Below are positions 11,636-23,667 of a DNA stretch of 64,000 bases, piece after piece. The position numbers and the translations under genes are program-made. The notes beneath the pieces were generated by a model. That model made no database searches and was not told the DNA's origin. It saw nothing but the letters and a program-made list of their open reading frames with translations. Source of the DNA: Romanomermis culicivorax (taxonomy: Eukaryota; Nematoda; Enoplea; Mermithida; Mermithidae); contig CAWUHX010000172.1 of the NCBI GenBank assembly GCA_963922205.1, positions 609,351 to 673,350 on the forward strand. The letters run 5' to 3'. The first letter of the stretch is position 1, and every line of letters begins with the position of its first letter.

Positions 11636-12189
11636 TCTTGGGATAAGCTAAAAAAACAAAGTGGAAGGCAAGTAGAATATCTCATATTTTTCGATTTGTG
11701 CAGAACCATAGTCCACGCAGAAATAAAGTTTTGTGTGTATACGCAACTAACCTTCAAGAACTTTTCGATTATGAAATTCTATAGTAAAAGCTTCATGAAA
11801 ATGATTCTGATTACAACGCAGATATTAGTTTTCTTCAATTCAGAAACATTTTGGAGAAAACAGACTATAGATCCTGCAAAGTCAATACGTTGGTTTGATT
11901 GTTTTTTACAAATTCTTGTAAATTAAATGGCAAAAATAATCAATGTCTTCGAAATCAGTTACACAACGTTTTTAATGCAGAATTTTTTACCCATCAATTG
12001 TTCAGGATTATTCCTTGAGTTCCCGAAAAATTGACAAGTGGTTTAGAAGAAAATTACAGAAATATAAAGCAGTACTTGATTTGTGGTTTCATTATATAGA
12101 GCCATTCGAAGAAAAACGGGCTACAGTCACTATATCTGGAACATTCTCAGACACAACTCTGACTTTAGCGAAGTCAAAGGACTTGGAAT
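11636..12189. other. No gene seen
   Basis: AT-rich spacer between the satellite and the foldback palindrome. A short plus-strand frame at 11696-11926 has no supporting features. Confidence 0.35.
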
Positions 12190-13300
12190 AAGCACGGGCC
12201 CATACAGGGGGTATACAAAAGATACCCCTGTACAAAACATGTGCATCAAAGTTTCCTGCCTTAAGTGTGTGGGGCGATACAGTGGATGTAGAAAGTATAG
12301 CCGAGGATCTGAGTTCATATAACATGTGGGGCGATACAGGGGGTGTAGAAAGTATACTCGATGATATAATATGATCAAAATTTTGTTAAGCATGTGGGGC
12401 GATATGGGGAGTGTGGAAAGTACGTCCGAAGCTTCTACGGGTAAAATTCGACCTCAATAATCCTCGACCAACTCAGTCGTTGAAATTGATGAGACAATGT
12501 CTCCCAAAAAATGTAAAAAAAACGCCTGAGAGTCATATAATCTAATGATCTAATGGTTTTACTCATTTTTTTTGTTCTACTCATTTTTACAAAAAAATTT
12601 GTTTGGGACACATTTTTACATATTCAGGACACGTTTTTTGATGATTCCCTATGCTCAAGCATTGTTTTCGGAGCACGTTTTTCACTGTTTTGGCCCACGA
12701 TTTTTTATAAAATACATGGAAATCATGCCCCGAAACAGTGAAGAATGTGTCCCCAAAACAATGCTTAAGCATATGGAATCATCGAAAAACGTGTCCTGAA
12801 TGCGTAAAAAACGTGTCCCAAACAAAATTTTTTGTGAAAATCTTGTAAAAAAATGAGTAAAACCATTAGATTATTAGACCCTCAGGCGTTTTTTAAAAAT
12901 TTTTGGGAGACATTGCATCATCGATTTCAACGTCCAAGTCCGTTGAGGAACATTGAGGTCGAATTTTACCAGTTGAAGCATCGAGCGTACTTTCTCCATG
13001 GAAGTCAAATTTTACAGGTTACAGCTTTGGGCGTACTTTCTACATGGAATTCGAATTTCATACGACACCCCCCCCCCCGCCCATATGGCCCCACACGCTT
13101 AATGAAATTCGGATCGTATTACATCTTCAACTATACTTTCTACATCCACTGTATCGCCCCGCACATTATACGAATTTGGATCATCGGCTATACTTTCTAC
13201 ACCCCCTGTATGGCCCCACACAGTTAAGGTGGCAAACTTGATGTATATGTTTTGTACAGAGGAATCTTTTGTGTACCCTCTGCATGGACCCGTAAAACTA
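12190..13300. mobile_element. Foldback-type element, ~540-bp arms
   Basis: A long imperfect palindrome centred near 12713-12740. Left and right arms match in reverse complement from the outer cgggcccata/catggacccg ends to the centre. Each arm contains two to three tandem units built on gtggggcgatacaggggg and gtgtagaaagtata, and a homopolymer C run occurs at 13068-13078. Structure like foldback transposons, whose long arms hold internal repeats. The small open frames on both strands are mirror images of each other and are not taken as genes. Confidence 0.75.
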
Positions 13301-13305
13301 CTCAA

Positions 13306-14375
13306 GTATATAAAGCAGTTTCAGGATGCCATTGAGTCTTCAGTATGTTAGTATCATTTATGATACTTCAGATCAGGTATGATGAAATTCACAATTGCTG
13401 ACTACTTTTAGGCAAGTTTTGATGTGAAAAATAAGTTAACCAGGAGTAACTACTGCAGTTACATGATTCGGCTAGCTCTAGGCTATAGAGTGTAATACAA
13501 CATATTCCATTTCAGAATTTCCACCAGAAAACGTTCCCTCAGGTTTCTCTGTCAATTAAATTTAGACTTAGCCATATGAAGTTAGAAAATACCCAATCTG
13601 ATAATTAGTACCTCAATACCACTCCTATGCTATAGTGAAAATTCCTTTGATAATTTTCACAAAATACTGAAGATGAAAACCTATTTGTATTAAAATCAAG
13701 ATTGGAATCCATCACAATCTAAATCAAGGAAACCGAAAATTTGGTCCCGAATTACTATGATCAAACCGAGTTGGCATATCAGATCAAGTTGGGGGCATTT
13801 AGCAGGTTGTACACTTGTAGAGACTTTGCCATCAAAGGAACTATATTGCTATTCTGAAAGTGGTGTAAGAACTGATGATGGGCTTCTGGGTGGCGCCGGA
13901 GCTGTCCCACCACTGTCCAATGTCGGAGTAAGTGTAACCATGCCGACCAGGGCTCAACAAAAATGGCCGGGTTCGGGACACGTCGATTGGCTACAACATC
14001 AATCCTACGGGTGGAATGTTGTATGTGCCATACAACAGAATTGACTTCAGTCTAGCTTCATAATCTGTTCAGAATTCGTAAAAAAATTAATATTTCTTTG
14101 AAACTCATACGGGTAATTGTACTGCACACAACTTTCGACGATCATCTTCACACGCCTTCCCTGATTTCCTCCCAATGTTTCACAGAGTTTCATTATGTAT
14201 GAATACGGAATATTAAGAAAATTTCAGATTATTGTCCACAGCATATCTCAAAAAACTATTCGACGAGTTTCTCGTCAGACAAAGACAAAAATTGCGATTT
14301 TTTATGCGGTAAAAAATCAAGCTTAGTGAATTTCTAGTCATATTCCTTGAATACTGTGTATTGTGATAATCATTA
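13306..14375. other. No gene seen
   Basis: About 1 kb of unique-looking AT-rich DNA. A plus-strand open stretch at 13757-14044 has slightly higher GC but no recognisable domain. Confidence 0.4.
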
Positions 14376-14880
14376 TCATAGGTGGCGCGACAGCGTCAAC
14401 CTATAATATACTTGGCCCCCAAATTTCATGTCCCGCTCTCTGGAGCCAAAACGGTAAGAGCTAGAACCTTCGGGTTTTTCATAATTTCGGGCATAGGGGC
14501 AAACTATGGGGTGCCTTTTGTCATTTCGCCTCTATCTGCAAGTGGTGCTTGGTGGGGCCCCAAAAACATGCAAAAACGCACTTTTTAAGACCCCCAGTTC
14601 CACCATGCCCAGCGATGGGTGTGCCATATCCAACCTCCGTCGGCCTAAGCATCTTTGGGGTGCGATCTCAGATGCGATTTTTAATTTTTTTCAAATATGG
14701 CCTCCATTCAATTAAATAGTTGTCCAAAGTCATAAAAAAACCGCGAACTTTGACAATTTTGTTATATGAACGTATCGCTTCAAAAAAAATTTTACAGCAT
14801 TGGTGCCCGAATTTTTTGCAGCTTCAATTGAACCAGTAGCATTATTCCAATTTTTGATTTAAGGGTTTTCGACCGAAGCG
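14376..14880 (+). repeat. Family D dispersed repeat, plus copy
   Basis: Inverted relative to 9460-9958; the shared ends face each other across 4.4 kb. Divergence is moderate, with scattered substitutions and small indels. Confidence 0.75.
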
Positions 14881-15440
14881 AATTCAATGGACGCGGTCAC
14901 TGTACACAAAAAATCATCATTGATGTGAATGAGGGTACTCCTGTGAATTTTTGGAGGAAAGGGATTTCGATCACGGGGAATTTAATGAATGCGATCACTT
15001 TACACAGAAAAATTATCCCGAGTGTGACCAAGCGTATTTTCGTGATTTTTTGATGGAAGGCGTTTTCTACCGAAACGAGTTCAATTGATACAGTCATTTT
15101 ACACCAAAAAATTATTTCGTGTGCAAACAAGCGTATTTTCTTGATTTTTTGTGGAAGTCGACCACGGGGAATTTAATGAATGTGATCACTTTACACACGA
15201 AATTATATTGAGTGTATACAAATGTATTTCTGAACTTAAATTGAGTGTATACAAGTGTATTTCTGCGATTTCTGGGGGAAGAGGTTTCTGTCCATGGGAA
15301 ATTCAAGGAACACAGTCACTTCACGCAAAAAAATTGTTCTGTGTGTAAACAGATGTATTTCTGAGGTTTTTTGGGTTGACGGGTTCCCGATCATGGGGAA
15401 TCCAATGGAAATGGTCACTTTACACTCTGTTTACAACGTG
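14865..15440. repeat. Degenerate ~110-bp tandem repeat
   Basis: About five diverged units, each with the order gatcacggggaatttaatg, gatcactttacac, then gtgtatacaagcgtatttctg-like sequence. Unit length varies (roughly 90-130 bp). Open frames through it on both strands follow from the repeat and are not genes. Confidence 0.7.
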
Positions 15441-15610
15441 TTTTAAGTTCTATGCTGTTTACACATCTTTTACTTTTGCCAAAAACGAGAATTCGTAGCT
15501 TTAAGATTGTTTTTTATTGTTTCGTTGATGTGAAGATGACCAAATTTAAAACTTCAATGTGCTTCTTTGAATGTTTTCATGCCAAGCTGAGGCCCACTAA
15601 AAAGAGGTGG

Positions 15611-17437
15611 ACTAGTTTATGAGAAAATGCCCCGATTGGGCAGAAAAAAGAAGAATATACTTGCTTGGAGAGTTACCAAGCTAGAAAAAAATTGGACCAA
15701 GTTTTTGAGAACTTGGGTTAAAGTTGGAAAAAATTCACTTTCATTATATTGGATATTCATTCTTTCTCAAAAAAAATTTTCCATGTCTGTGAAAAAGTAT
15801 ATTCTGCAGCTGAGTGCCTCAACACACTTTCCAATCAAACATGTGCATCTCCGAAATTTTGAGGATGGTACAGGGGTGGACCTTAGTTTTTTGAGACAAA
15901 AAATTCAAAAAAAGTTGAGCAAAAATTTTTTTTCATAGATTTTTGAGAACTTGGGTTAATGTTGGAAAAAATTCACTTTCGTTATATTCGATTTTCGTTC
16001 TTTCTCAGAAAAAAATTTCCGTGTCTGTGAAAAAGTATATTCTGCAACATCGTGCATTTCGTCCTTCCACTGGCATCAACTACAGTAACATTATGCGAAA
16101 ATGTTAGTGCAACCTGACAGCTCGAGCTGAGGATAATCTCGACATTGAGCTCATTATAATCCTGATGACATTCAAATTATACCAAACTTGAGATCAAACC
16201 GAGTCGCTTTTTTGTTCGACATTACCTTGAGGTCGAGCTCAGACCCCTTTAGTGCAACTGGGCCTTGGTTACAGTCATTGGGCACCTATCTGCAAATGGG
16301 ACAACAGGGTAAAGCATACAAAAATGCTCCTTGTTCAGCCATGCCTATATTAGAGGTGTGCGCCAAATCCCGTACCCGGTTCTACCCCACTATATTCGAA
16401 ATCCCACGGCAACAGTATGACTATTTTGAAAGCAGGACGGGAGCCACAGAGATGGGTGAAATTGCTTCCCATCTGCAATCCCGGAAAAAAGTGCTCTTTC
16501 TGAAAATTTCAGTTTAAATCTAGAAACTGTGAATGATGCTATTTTGTTGAATAGTTAAATAGAAGAGATTGAATTTGTTTGTAGCTTGTAATCAGAAGAA
16601 CTTGAGGAGTTAATTCTATACCATATGTTATATAAAATGGGTGAATTAAACATATCTTGCTTAATCGACTTAGTTCTAAGAAGACTTTGTGCTGTAGCTT
16701 TTTTTCTAAAAAAAGCTGAGTGGAATTTCTTGTGTCACTTTTCCACAGTTGATTCCTGTTTTATTGACACAAAATTTAGCAAAAAAGTTCAATGCAGTTA
16801 GAAGCACACATGTGTGAGGGAGGTCGTGGGGGGGGGGTACAAACTATCCCAAGGGTTATTAAACTGGAAAATTTTTTATGAAAAAAAAGTTTTTGGTCAA
16901 CTTTTTTGTCTCAAAAAACGCCAAAAACCAAAGTTCACCTCTGTACCCTCTTCAAAATTTCGGAGATGCACATGTTCAATTGGAAAGTGTGTTGATGCAT
17001 TGAGCGGCAGAATATACTATTTCACAGACATGGAAAATTTTTTTAGAAGGAATGAAAATCCAAAATAACGAAAGTGAATTTTCCCCAACTTTAACCCAAG
17101 TTCTCAAAAATCTATGAAAAAAATTTTTGCTCAACTTTTTTGAATTTTTTGTCTCAAAAAACAAAGGTTCACCCCTGTACCCTCTTCAAAATTTCGGAGA
17201 TGCACATGCTTGATTGGAAAGTGTGTTGATGCACCCAGCTGCAGAATATACTTTTTCACAGACATGGAAAATTTTTTTTGAGAAAGAATGAAAATCTTAT
17301 ACAATGAAAGTGAATTTTTTCCAACTTTAACCCAAGTTCTCAAAAATTTAGTCCACTTCTTTTTTAGCTTGGCAACTATCCAAGCAAGTATATTCCTCTT
17401 TTTTCTGCCCCATCGGGGCATTATCTAATAAACTAGT
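15611..17437. mobile_element. 1.8-kb element with ~330-bp terminal inverted repeats
   Basis: Left arm (15611-15940) and right arm (about 17105-17437) are inverse copies ending in ACTAGTTTAT and ATAAACTAGT. Both include gccccgatNgggc-like sequence and the block around gtctgtgaaaaagtatattctgc. A partial extra copy of the inner arm segment is present at 15940-16055 and again inverted at 16880-17095. The centre (16060-16870) has no transposase frame. Long arms with internal duplication suggest a foldback-like or non-autonomous DNA transposon. Confidence 0.75.
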
Positions 17438-18055
17438 AATCCATAAATGAGCCACAACGACGCGAAAAGACATTTACGTCTCCCTTATACTAAACTGTTT
17501 CCCAAAGCCTTAAAAACAGTAATATTTTCATATTTTTGGTGAAAGTTTCTAGGGTGTGTGAGGCCTGCAACTAAATTTAATCATAAGGAAATACACTCCA
17601 TGACATCAGCCTTTGCTTCATCGAGCTAAAAATGCTCTATTCTGGTGAGATTTTCCTCAGGCTTCCTGCTTAGCTCATTTTCAACCTAAATTATGCTCAA
17701 CAAAAAACCCTCTAGTGTGCCTGGGCCACAGGCGTCTAACGACACTTTTCGAGATTCAAAATCTTACAAGGCCAACTTCTTCACGATCCTGATAGGATTA
17801 GCCGACGTGGTTTTCACCAATTTAATTCTTTTTATCCTAGATTGGATAATTACAGTACATCTTGGATTCTAGATCGCTAAATTGCACAGGTTTTAAATTA
17901 TGCCAAAAGACCATATAGCTTCCGTAGTCGTTGAAGCACGAGTTTATCCGGTGACCGCGAAAACACTTACTCGCTTATGCTCCTCGCCAAGTAGACTGAC
18001 AATAACCAAACTCGATGAACACTTCTCACAAAAACTGTACTAAAAAATTCGAACT
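17438..18055. other. No gene seen
   Basis: Unique-looking AT-rich spacer; no coding or repeat signal recognised. Confidence 0.4.
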
Positions 18056-18057
18056 TG

Positions 18058-18142
18058 TCCAAATTTGAAATTCCAGCATTAAAATTCGAAATTCGAACAT
18101 TAGAATTCGAAATTCGAACATTAGAATTCGAAATTCGAACAT
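18058..18142. repeat. Short ~21-bp tandem repeat
   Basis: Four units built on cattagaattcgaaattcgaa. It lies about 50 bp beyond the lipase stop codon, in its probable 3' flank. Confidence 0.75.
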
Positions 18143-18193
18143 TACCTTTTAAACATGTGTTACAACCTCAAACGTTTTACATAATCAAATTTC

Positions 18194-18483
18194 CTATGAT
18201 TTACCACAATCTACCATATTGCCTTCACCATCGCTTCGCGTATTGAAAAAAAATGTGCCCCTCGATTTTTCTATATCCTCGAGCGAAAATATGGGACAAT
18301 CGCCCATTCCATAAGGACAAGTGGAACATTTGGAGCTTTCCCAGTGTTTGTGATTGATACATGGAAACATAGTATAGTTACAGGAATTATGCTCGGATCG
18401 ATTTAATAACTGCAGAAATAATTTCATAACTCGTGCGTGGCTGCACATTATATCTTTCATGGTTTCGTTTAAACCTTGTAGTC
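18194..18483 (-). CDS. Lipase exon 3
   Basis: Acceptor ttatttcacag|GA, phase 1, completing a Gly codon. Encodes CSHARV with the catalytic His, then a Cys-rich tail (CNYTMFPC, CSTCPYGMGDCP) and the FFFNTRSD motif near the C-terminus, ending at a stop at 18194-18196. Confidence 0.9.
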
Positions 18484-21400
18484 CTGTGAAATAAAAAAGA
18501 AACAGCAACGAAATACATTTACGAATCGCATGATGCAATATTTAATGAGGTCAATTCGAGCTAGGTCTCAACATCTAAAAATTAGGTTTAGCTAAACCTG
18601 GTTTCGGTTTTGAGTGTTGCAATAGAAATCTCGAGCTGTGTTTCAGCTAAACCTCAGGTTCATGGCTGAGCTCATTCTTGACGGAGACTGTAACCATTTT
18701 TTAACGAAGAAATAATGAGAGAACCGGTTTTGGACATCCATATAAAGAAAGTATACAGGAGCTCGGACTTGAACCTGCTACTCCCCAGGCTTAATCTTTT
18801 CACTTCATTAAAACCGCGTTCGGGTTTAAAAATGACCATTTTATATAGCAACTGGAATCGAAGTTTATATGGAGCTCGACTATATTTTCGATTCTTTGAA
18901 ACTGCTAAACCTGATGTTTGGGTTTCTCGATTTGAATCTTAACGTGAGCATTAAGGGAGGCGATCCGAACGAAACCTTAAAAATATCGGGTTTCTCGGCA
19001 CGAACCTTCAGCTCACCTTAACAGGACTCAGGTAACGATAAGGTTTTTCTGTTGCTCGACTTTCATCTTGAGTTTTCGGTTGCGCTTTAGGCCGGTTGCC
19101 GATTTTGCAAAGCAGACCCGGTCCGTACCTGTTTACCTTAATGAACCCTTAGTTTGTTTCTTAACTTGATGCAGCATTAACGCAGCCTTCACAGTATCAT
19201 AAAGTAAACTTAAGGTTCAAGTTGAGCAAAAGATTTTTAAGGCTACCCTAAAGATACCTTTGTTAAGGTTGGCCTCAATCGCTAACGTTCGCTTCAAGAC
19301 TACATGGACTCTTAAGGTGGAAGTCCTACACGCATAAGTATATAATGTCGCTTATAGTAAATAGTCACATGAGAAAATAAGAGGAAAGTTAATTCATCAT
19401 TAATTTGTAAGTATAACTTGACTTCATTGAAATATCTCTTACGATTTCAGCAATTTTCTAATTTTCCACTACAAACTGCTAATTGTAATTGTAGCTAAAG
19501 GATTTAATGTCAGATAAATAATCGTTTTTTGTGGGATTCAATTTGACCGAAACTAATATTACTACTTCCCCTGTTATTATTACTATTACTACAAGTGAAG
19601 GAAACGGTAGATAATATCTGTATTACTCTTCCTTCGGACTCGTTGTAGCAAACTCTGAATACGTGCACTGTGTAGTAAACAAGTAATATAGGAATTACAT
19701 GTCTCACAGAATTTTTTACAAACGGCTCAAAAGCTTACAAAAAGTGCATGAAGTCCTTTAAACCGTTTAAAAGAGAAATATTTGAAAAATGCTTTGAATT
19801 TTACCTTCCATTGCAATATCCCCTAAATCTTTCATTGGTCTCTTTGGACAACCGGGCTGAAATTTACCGCCATTCGCGTACAAGTCCAGGGCACCCATAG
19901 GCTGCATGGTCCCTAAACCACCATTGACCAGACTATCACCGTTAGTATGCAGAACGACGACTTTATCCGCGTCGTTGGGATCCAATCTGGTCAAAGGGTC
20001 GTGGCAGGTGAACATTGGTCCGGCTGGGTCCAAACCGAAAATGTAAGGTAGACCGGGAAGTCGAGCGCCGATTAGTCCCGCCATATGAGCACCCAAACTA
20101 TATCCAATTATGGCAACTTTGCGTAACCGAATTTTTCGTTTGGCAATCAAAGCGTTTAGAACCTTGGCAACGGCCGCTGCCATTGACCGCATGTTAGCCA
20201 CAGCTTTGAAATATTCCAGGACTTGAAACTCTTTTTGAGTACCTATACTCCATCGGACAATCATGACGTTGGCTTTTCGCTGTTAATTAGTGACATCACA
20301 ATTATACAGGAAATGAGAAAAAACTGGAGAAAGAAGACACGTCTATTTTAAGGGGCCTTGGAAGAAAACAAATGTTCATGCAAAAATAATAAACAGCCTG
20401 AGCACTTTTTTCTCAGAATTAACTGTAACAGTTACGACTACAACTAGAAAAAAAGGTTTGTTTGTGGTGCATGGTCATCTCTTGCTTAAGGAGTTCCTTG
20501 GACATTGTTGCGTTTCGAAGCTTATTTAAAAATGAATGGACTATAGTAACTGATTCAAATGGTCATGAATGTAAGAATAAACAGAAATAGTAAAAAACAG
20601 AAAGAACAGGGCAAATTGATCACAAATCGAATGAAAATAGCGATAGATATTGTACTAGAAACACAACTCTTATTCACACATGCAAAGCATAGAAATTCTG
20701 TTGGGGGTCATTCAGGACAGGGGGTGGAATAGAAAAATTTTTTTGTTCTTAATAACGAAAAGAAAGTTCTTAGAAAGATCTTCTAACATCCAAGCAGCAT
20801 ATTCTTCAACTTGTATTAGTCAGATATGTAAAATTATTTGCTTAGACAGCACTTTTCAAAGTTTTAATGTTACTTCTTTGGAATCAAGTATGTGTTGTTT
20901 AGAAACATTGTTAAACTACAGCATCATTTTTAATTTTATGACGACTTTCTCACCTCTCGTGCACATTTTCCTTCATCGTCTTCTCAATCATTGCTGGGGC
21001 GTCAAATCTGCTGAGGGTCAACAAGAATCTGCTGGGGGTTAGTCAAAATTTGCTGGGGGTTAATCAAAATCACCCCAACCCCCTCCACGTGCTTATATGC
21101 TCTCATCTCTACTATAATTATAACGCTTTTTAACGAGAATTGGTAGAATCGTTTTCGGTAGGTAAATCGCTGCAGATTTTGGTGGCAGCGTATGGTGTGC
21201 ATTTGGACGGATTATTTGGCAAAGGGTGTTGTTCGTTTCTAATGTGACCTCAGCTCACTTTTGATATCAGCAGCTCAACCATCGGTTTCATCCACCATTT
21301 GGGCCATTCATTTCCGAATCCGTGGATAACAACGTAGAATTTCCGCTTTCTCCTCATACGCAATTGTTCGATACTCTTCGTCAAATTGAAAAAATCGATA

Positions 21401-21777
21401 TGCTGATGCAACGTGAGACCATTTTCCGGGCTATAGATTGCGAATTCGGGTTTCAAGGATTTGATGCAACGTGGTTTGGCGATCAGACAACCCCAAATCG
21501 ATTTAGGGTCGTTGTTGAAACACCCTATAGATTCGTCGTAGCAACAAACGGTGCCGAAAAGGTCTTTAGCCACTGGTAAGTCGGGAAAGTGAGAATAATT
21601 AGCCATCACATCCCCGCAAGAGTCCGATTGTATCAGCGATCGGAAACATTTCTTATCAACTACGATTCCCCCAAATCCTGCGTAGGATACGTTCCAATAG
21701 GAAATTATTAGGAAAAATATAAAAAAATAACTGCATAACATTGGTGACGATTGTTTGAAAAATAAATCATTATCCAA
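18194..21777 (-). CDS. Secreted pancreatic-type triacylglycerol lipase
   Basis: Three exons on the minus strand (21777-21259, 20279-19805, 18483-18194) join in phase to about 427 residues, complete from Met to TAG. Residues 13-33 form a hydrophobic signal peptide (MLCSYFFIFFLIISYW...), so it should be secreted; the first Met was kept although Met13 is possible. Mature N-terminus has the VCCYD...GCF pattern of pancreatic lipase relatives, then HGFGNE (oxyanion-hole loop), NVMIVRWS, the nucleophile elbow GYSLGAH, the acid residue in FGLDPAGP, and CSHARV with the expected histidine. The conserved LDLYANGGKFQPGC block lies between. The C-terminal PLAT domain of mammalian pancreatic lipase is absent, as in many invertebrate members. 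Expected to hydrolyse ester bonds of neutral lipids or phospholipids; substrate cannot be read from sequence. Confidence 0.93.
18484..19804 (-). other. Lipase intron 2
   Basis: 1.3 kb. Holds diffuse repeats of gctaaacct and taaggttcaag type in 18570-19320, apparently degenerate family C-like or unclassified repeat DNA. No exon recognised. Confidence 0.6.
19805..20279 (-). CDS. Lipase exon 2
   Basis: Acceptor ttaacag|CGA, phase 0; donor GAAG|gtaaaa, phase 1. Encodes the alpha/beta-hydrolase core with catalytic Ser (GYSLGAH) and Asp (LDPAGP). Confidence 0.93.
20280..21258 (-). other. Lipase intron 1
   Basis: About 1 kb. Contains a run of tctgctgggggt-like units (21003-21062, three copies) and a stray family A end near 20531-20545. 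No exon recognised. Confidence 0.6.
21259..21777 (-). CDS. Lipase exon 1
   Basis: Encodes residues 1-173: signal peptide, cysteine-rich N-terminus and the HGFGNE loop. Donor AAA|gtgagc, phase 0, at 21258. Exon GC is clearly above the flanking DNA. Confidence 0.92.
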
Positions 21778-22126
21778 TGAACCTTGCTAATTATAATAAA
21801 TTCGATTGAAATTTTAATTACGTGGTGATTTATACAGTTTTTCTGCAATGCTTCTGAATAAACCAAATGCGAAGAGTAGAAAAATTTTTGATTTACTTTG
21901 AGTCACAGAAGCACGGATTTGGTGAAAATTCATGATAGAAAATTGCATAATTTTACGCAATGGAAAACTCAAGATTCAAAATCTATATGTCATAAAATGC
22001 TTTTCGGTTGTAAAGACATGTCTGGTTTTTAAACCATCTAGAATGTGGTTAACAGAGAACAACTAAAACATGAAACCGTACTTGCTTTCTGATTTTATAA
22101 CTTAACCCATTTTAAGAAAAACGAAA
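21778..22126. other. Upstream flank of lipase gene
   Basis: Would contain the lipase promoter. A degenerate MITE family B piece lies at about 21830-21900. No TATA box could be assigned with confidence. Confidence 0.35.
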
Positions 22127-22892
22127 TACAGGGTGAGTCAAAAAAAGGCGACCGGTACTGACTTCAATAGCTTTCAAATGGGTGAAGCTTTTTTAATGCG
22201 GTTTCCTGCCGTCGATAGATAAAATATCTGGAATAAAAAGTGCAAACTTTCAGCACGATTGCTTCAATATTGACTGACAAGAATCAAAAATTCTAAACGT
22301 CGGTTTTTTTGCAAATAAATTTTGAAAAATTGCCAAAATCAATATGTTTTACAACAGGAAAGTACAATAGGTCCAATCATGAGGACCATGTAACAGCTGT
22401 AAACTACAAGGGAGCCATTTTTGTGTGTCCTACATTCTGCTTCACCAATAATTTTAATCATTTTTCGATCTGATCAATGACAGAATTGATTTTGTTTTGA
22501 TTTTGTTTTTTTCCAATTTCGAAACAAAAGCTCTTGATTTTGGCGAAATTTTGCCCCATATTGAAACAACAATTTACTGACTTTAAATTACGTGTAATTT
22601 ACGAATTTGGGTGACTTTTAAAGTATTATTGGGTGTAAAAAGCTTTACAAAATTCTTCTCACAGTAGGTTAACTTTTACTTTGATTTCACAATTTTTACT
22701 TTTTGGAAAGCGACCACTTTTACTAAATATCTGTTTGTACAGTAATCACGAATGCTAGAAGCATAAAATCTGGTATTTATAGCGAAGATAAGCAGGGCAT
22801 TCTAATGCAGCAATTCGCATTAAAAGAGCTTCATCCGTTCAAAAGTTATGTAAGTCAGCACCGGTCGCCTTTTTTTGGCTCACCCTGTGTAA
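22127..22892. mobile_element. Mariner-like MITE with TA ends
   Basis: Begins TACAGGGTGAGTCAAAAAAA and ends with inverse TTTTTTTGGCTCACCCTGTG followed by TA. The inverted match extends about 34 bp, through gcgaccggtNctgac. The TA on both sides fits Tc1/mariner integration. About 760 bp with no transposase frame. Confidence 0.8.
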
Positions 22893-23034
22893 TGTTTCTA
22901 GATAAAACTTTGATAAATGACAGATCAAGATAAAATGAAGAAAGAGTTAATTTTCTTTGAGTAGTGCGAGCGAGAAGTGCGAATGTCACAACTCACGAAT
23001 CAATTTTCTGCAGTTCTAGTTAGAACATGAGAAA

Positions 23035-23332
23035 CTATAGGCATTTAGCTTGAAATGATAGACGCAGCGAAAACCAAATAAGTGGGTTCGATTTGATGCG
23101 CAATTTTCATTCAGTGGAAAACTTTATATTGTAGAAAAACGCTAATTTTCTCCATGAGAATGGGAAAGACCCAAATCATTGAAAAACGTCATGATTTCCA
23201 GATGTTCCGTTTGCCGCCCATTAACGTAAAAATTGTTTCATTAGTTACTGTAATAAGCTTACTAGTTTTTTAGTATTGAATTCACTCTCATGGAATTGTT
23301 ACATCGATCATTTTAAAATGAATGGAGTATAG
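23035..23332. repeat. MITE family A, copy 1
   Basis: Shares ends with the family A consensus ctatactccattcattttga and inverse tcaaaatgaatggagtatag; left end degenerate. Interior has the typical cgcagcgaaaacc and catgagaatgggaaag blocks. Confidence 0.7.
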
Positions 23333-23667
23333 TGACTGAGGATAGGTCTCATTGTCACCGCAATGAAGCTACTGCCAAAGTTCCGTTAGACACTTTTCAT
23401 TATGATCAATAGCTGTGGAATCAAGTGACATAGATAATAGTAAACGTTTACATTCCACTTGTAGGTTTCAAAACTTTTTAAGAATACTGATAATGATTAC
23501 AGGAAAGTGTCAATGACGCATAGTTACAGCTCTATTTGTCGTGTATCTCAGTGTGCTGCAGTTTCTAGCCAACATTTCTGTTTCATATGTTTATTCTTTT
23601 TCCGCACTGTTTTTTGAGACAATAAACTGTTCTATTCTATTGTAACAGTATATGCGGCTCTTTTTAT

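Noticed and set aside
12083-13305. Several 60-120 codon frames as genes
   Set aside because: They lie in mirror-image arms of the foldback palindrome and repeat with its subrepeats.
15627-17421. Matching ~100-codon frames at both ends (plus at left, minus at right)
   Set aside because: They are the two copies of one terminal inverted repeat; sequence is low complexity and without domains.
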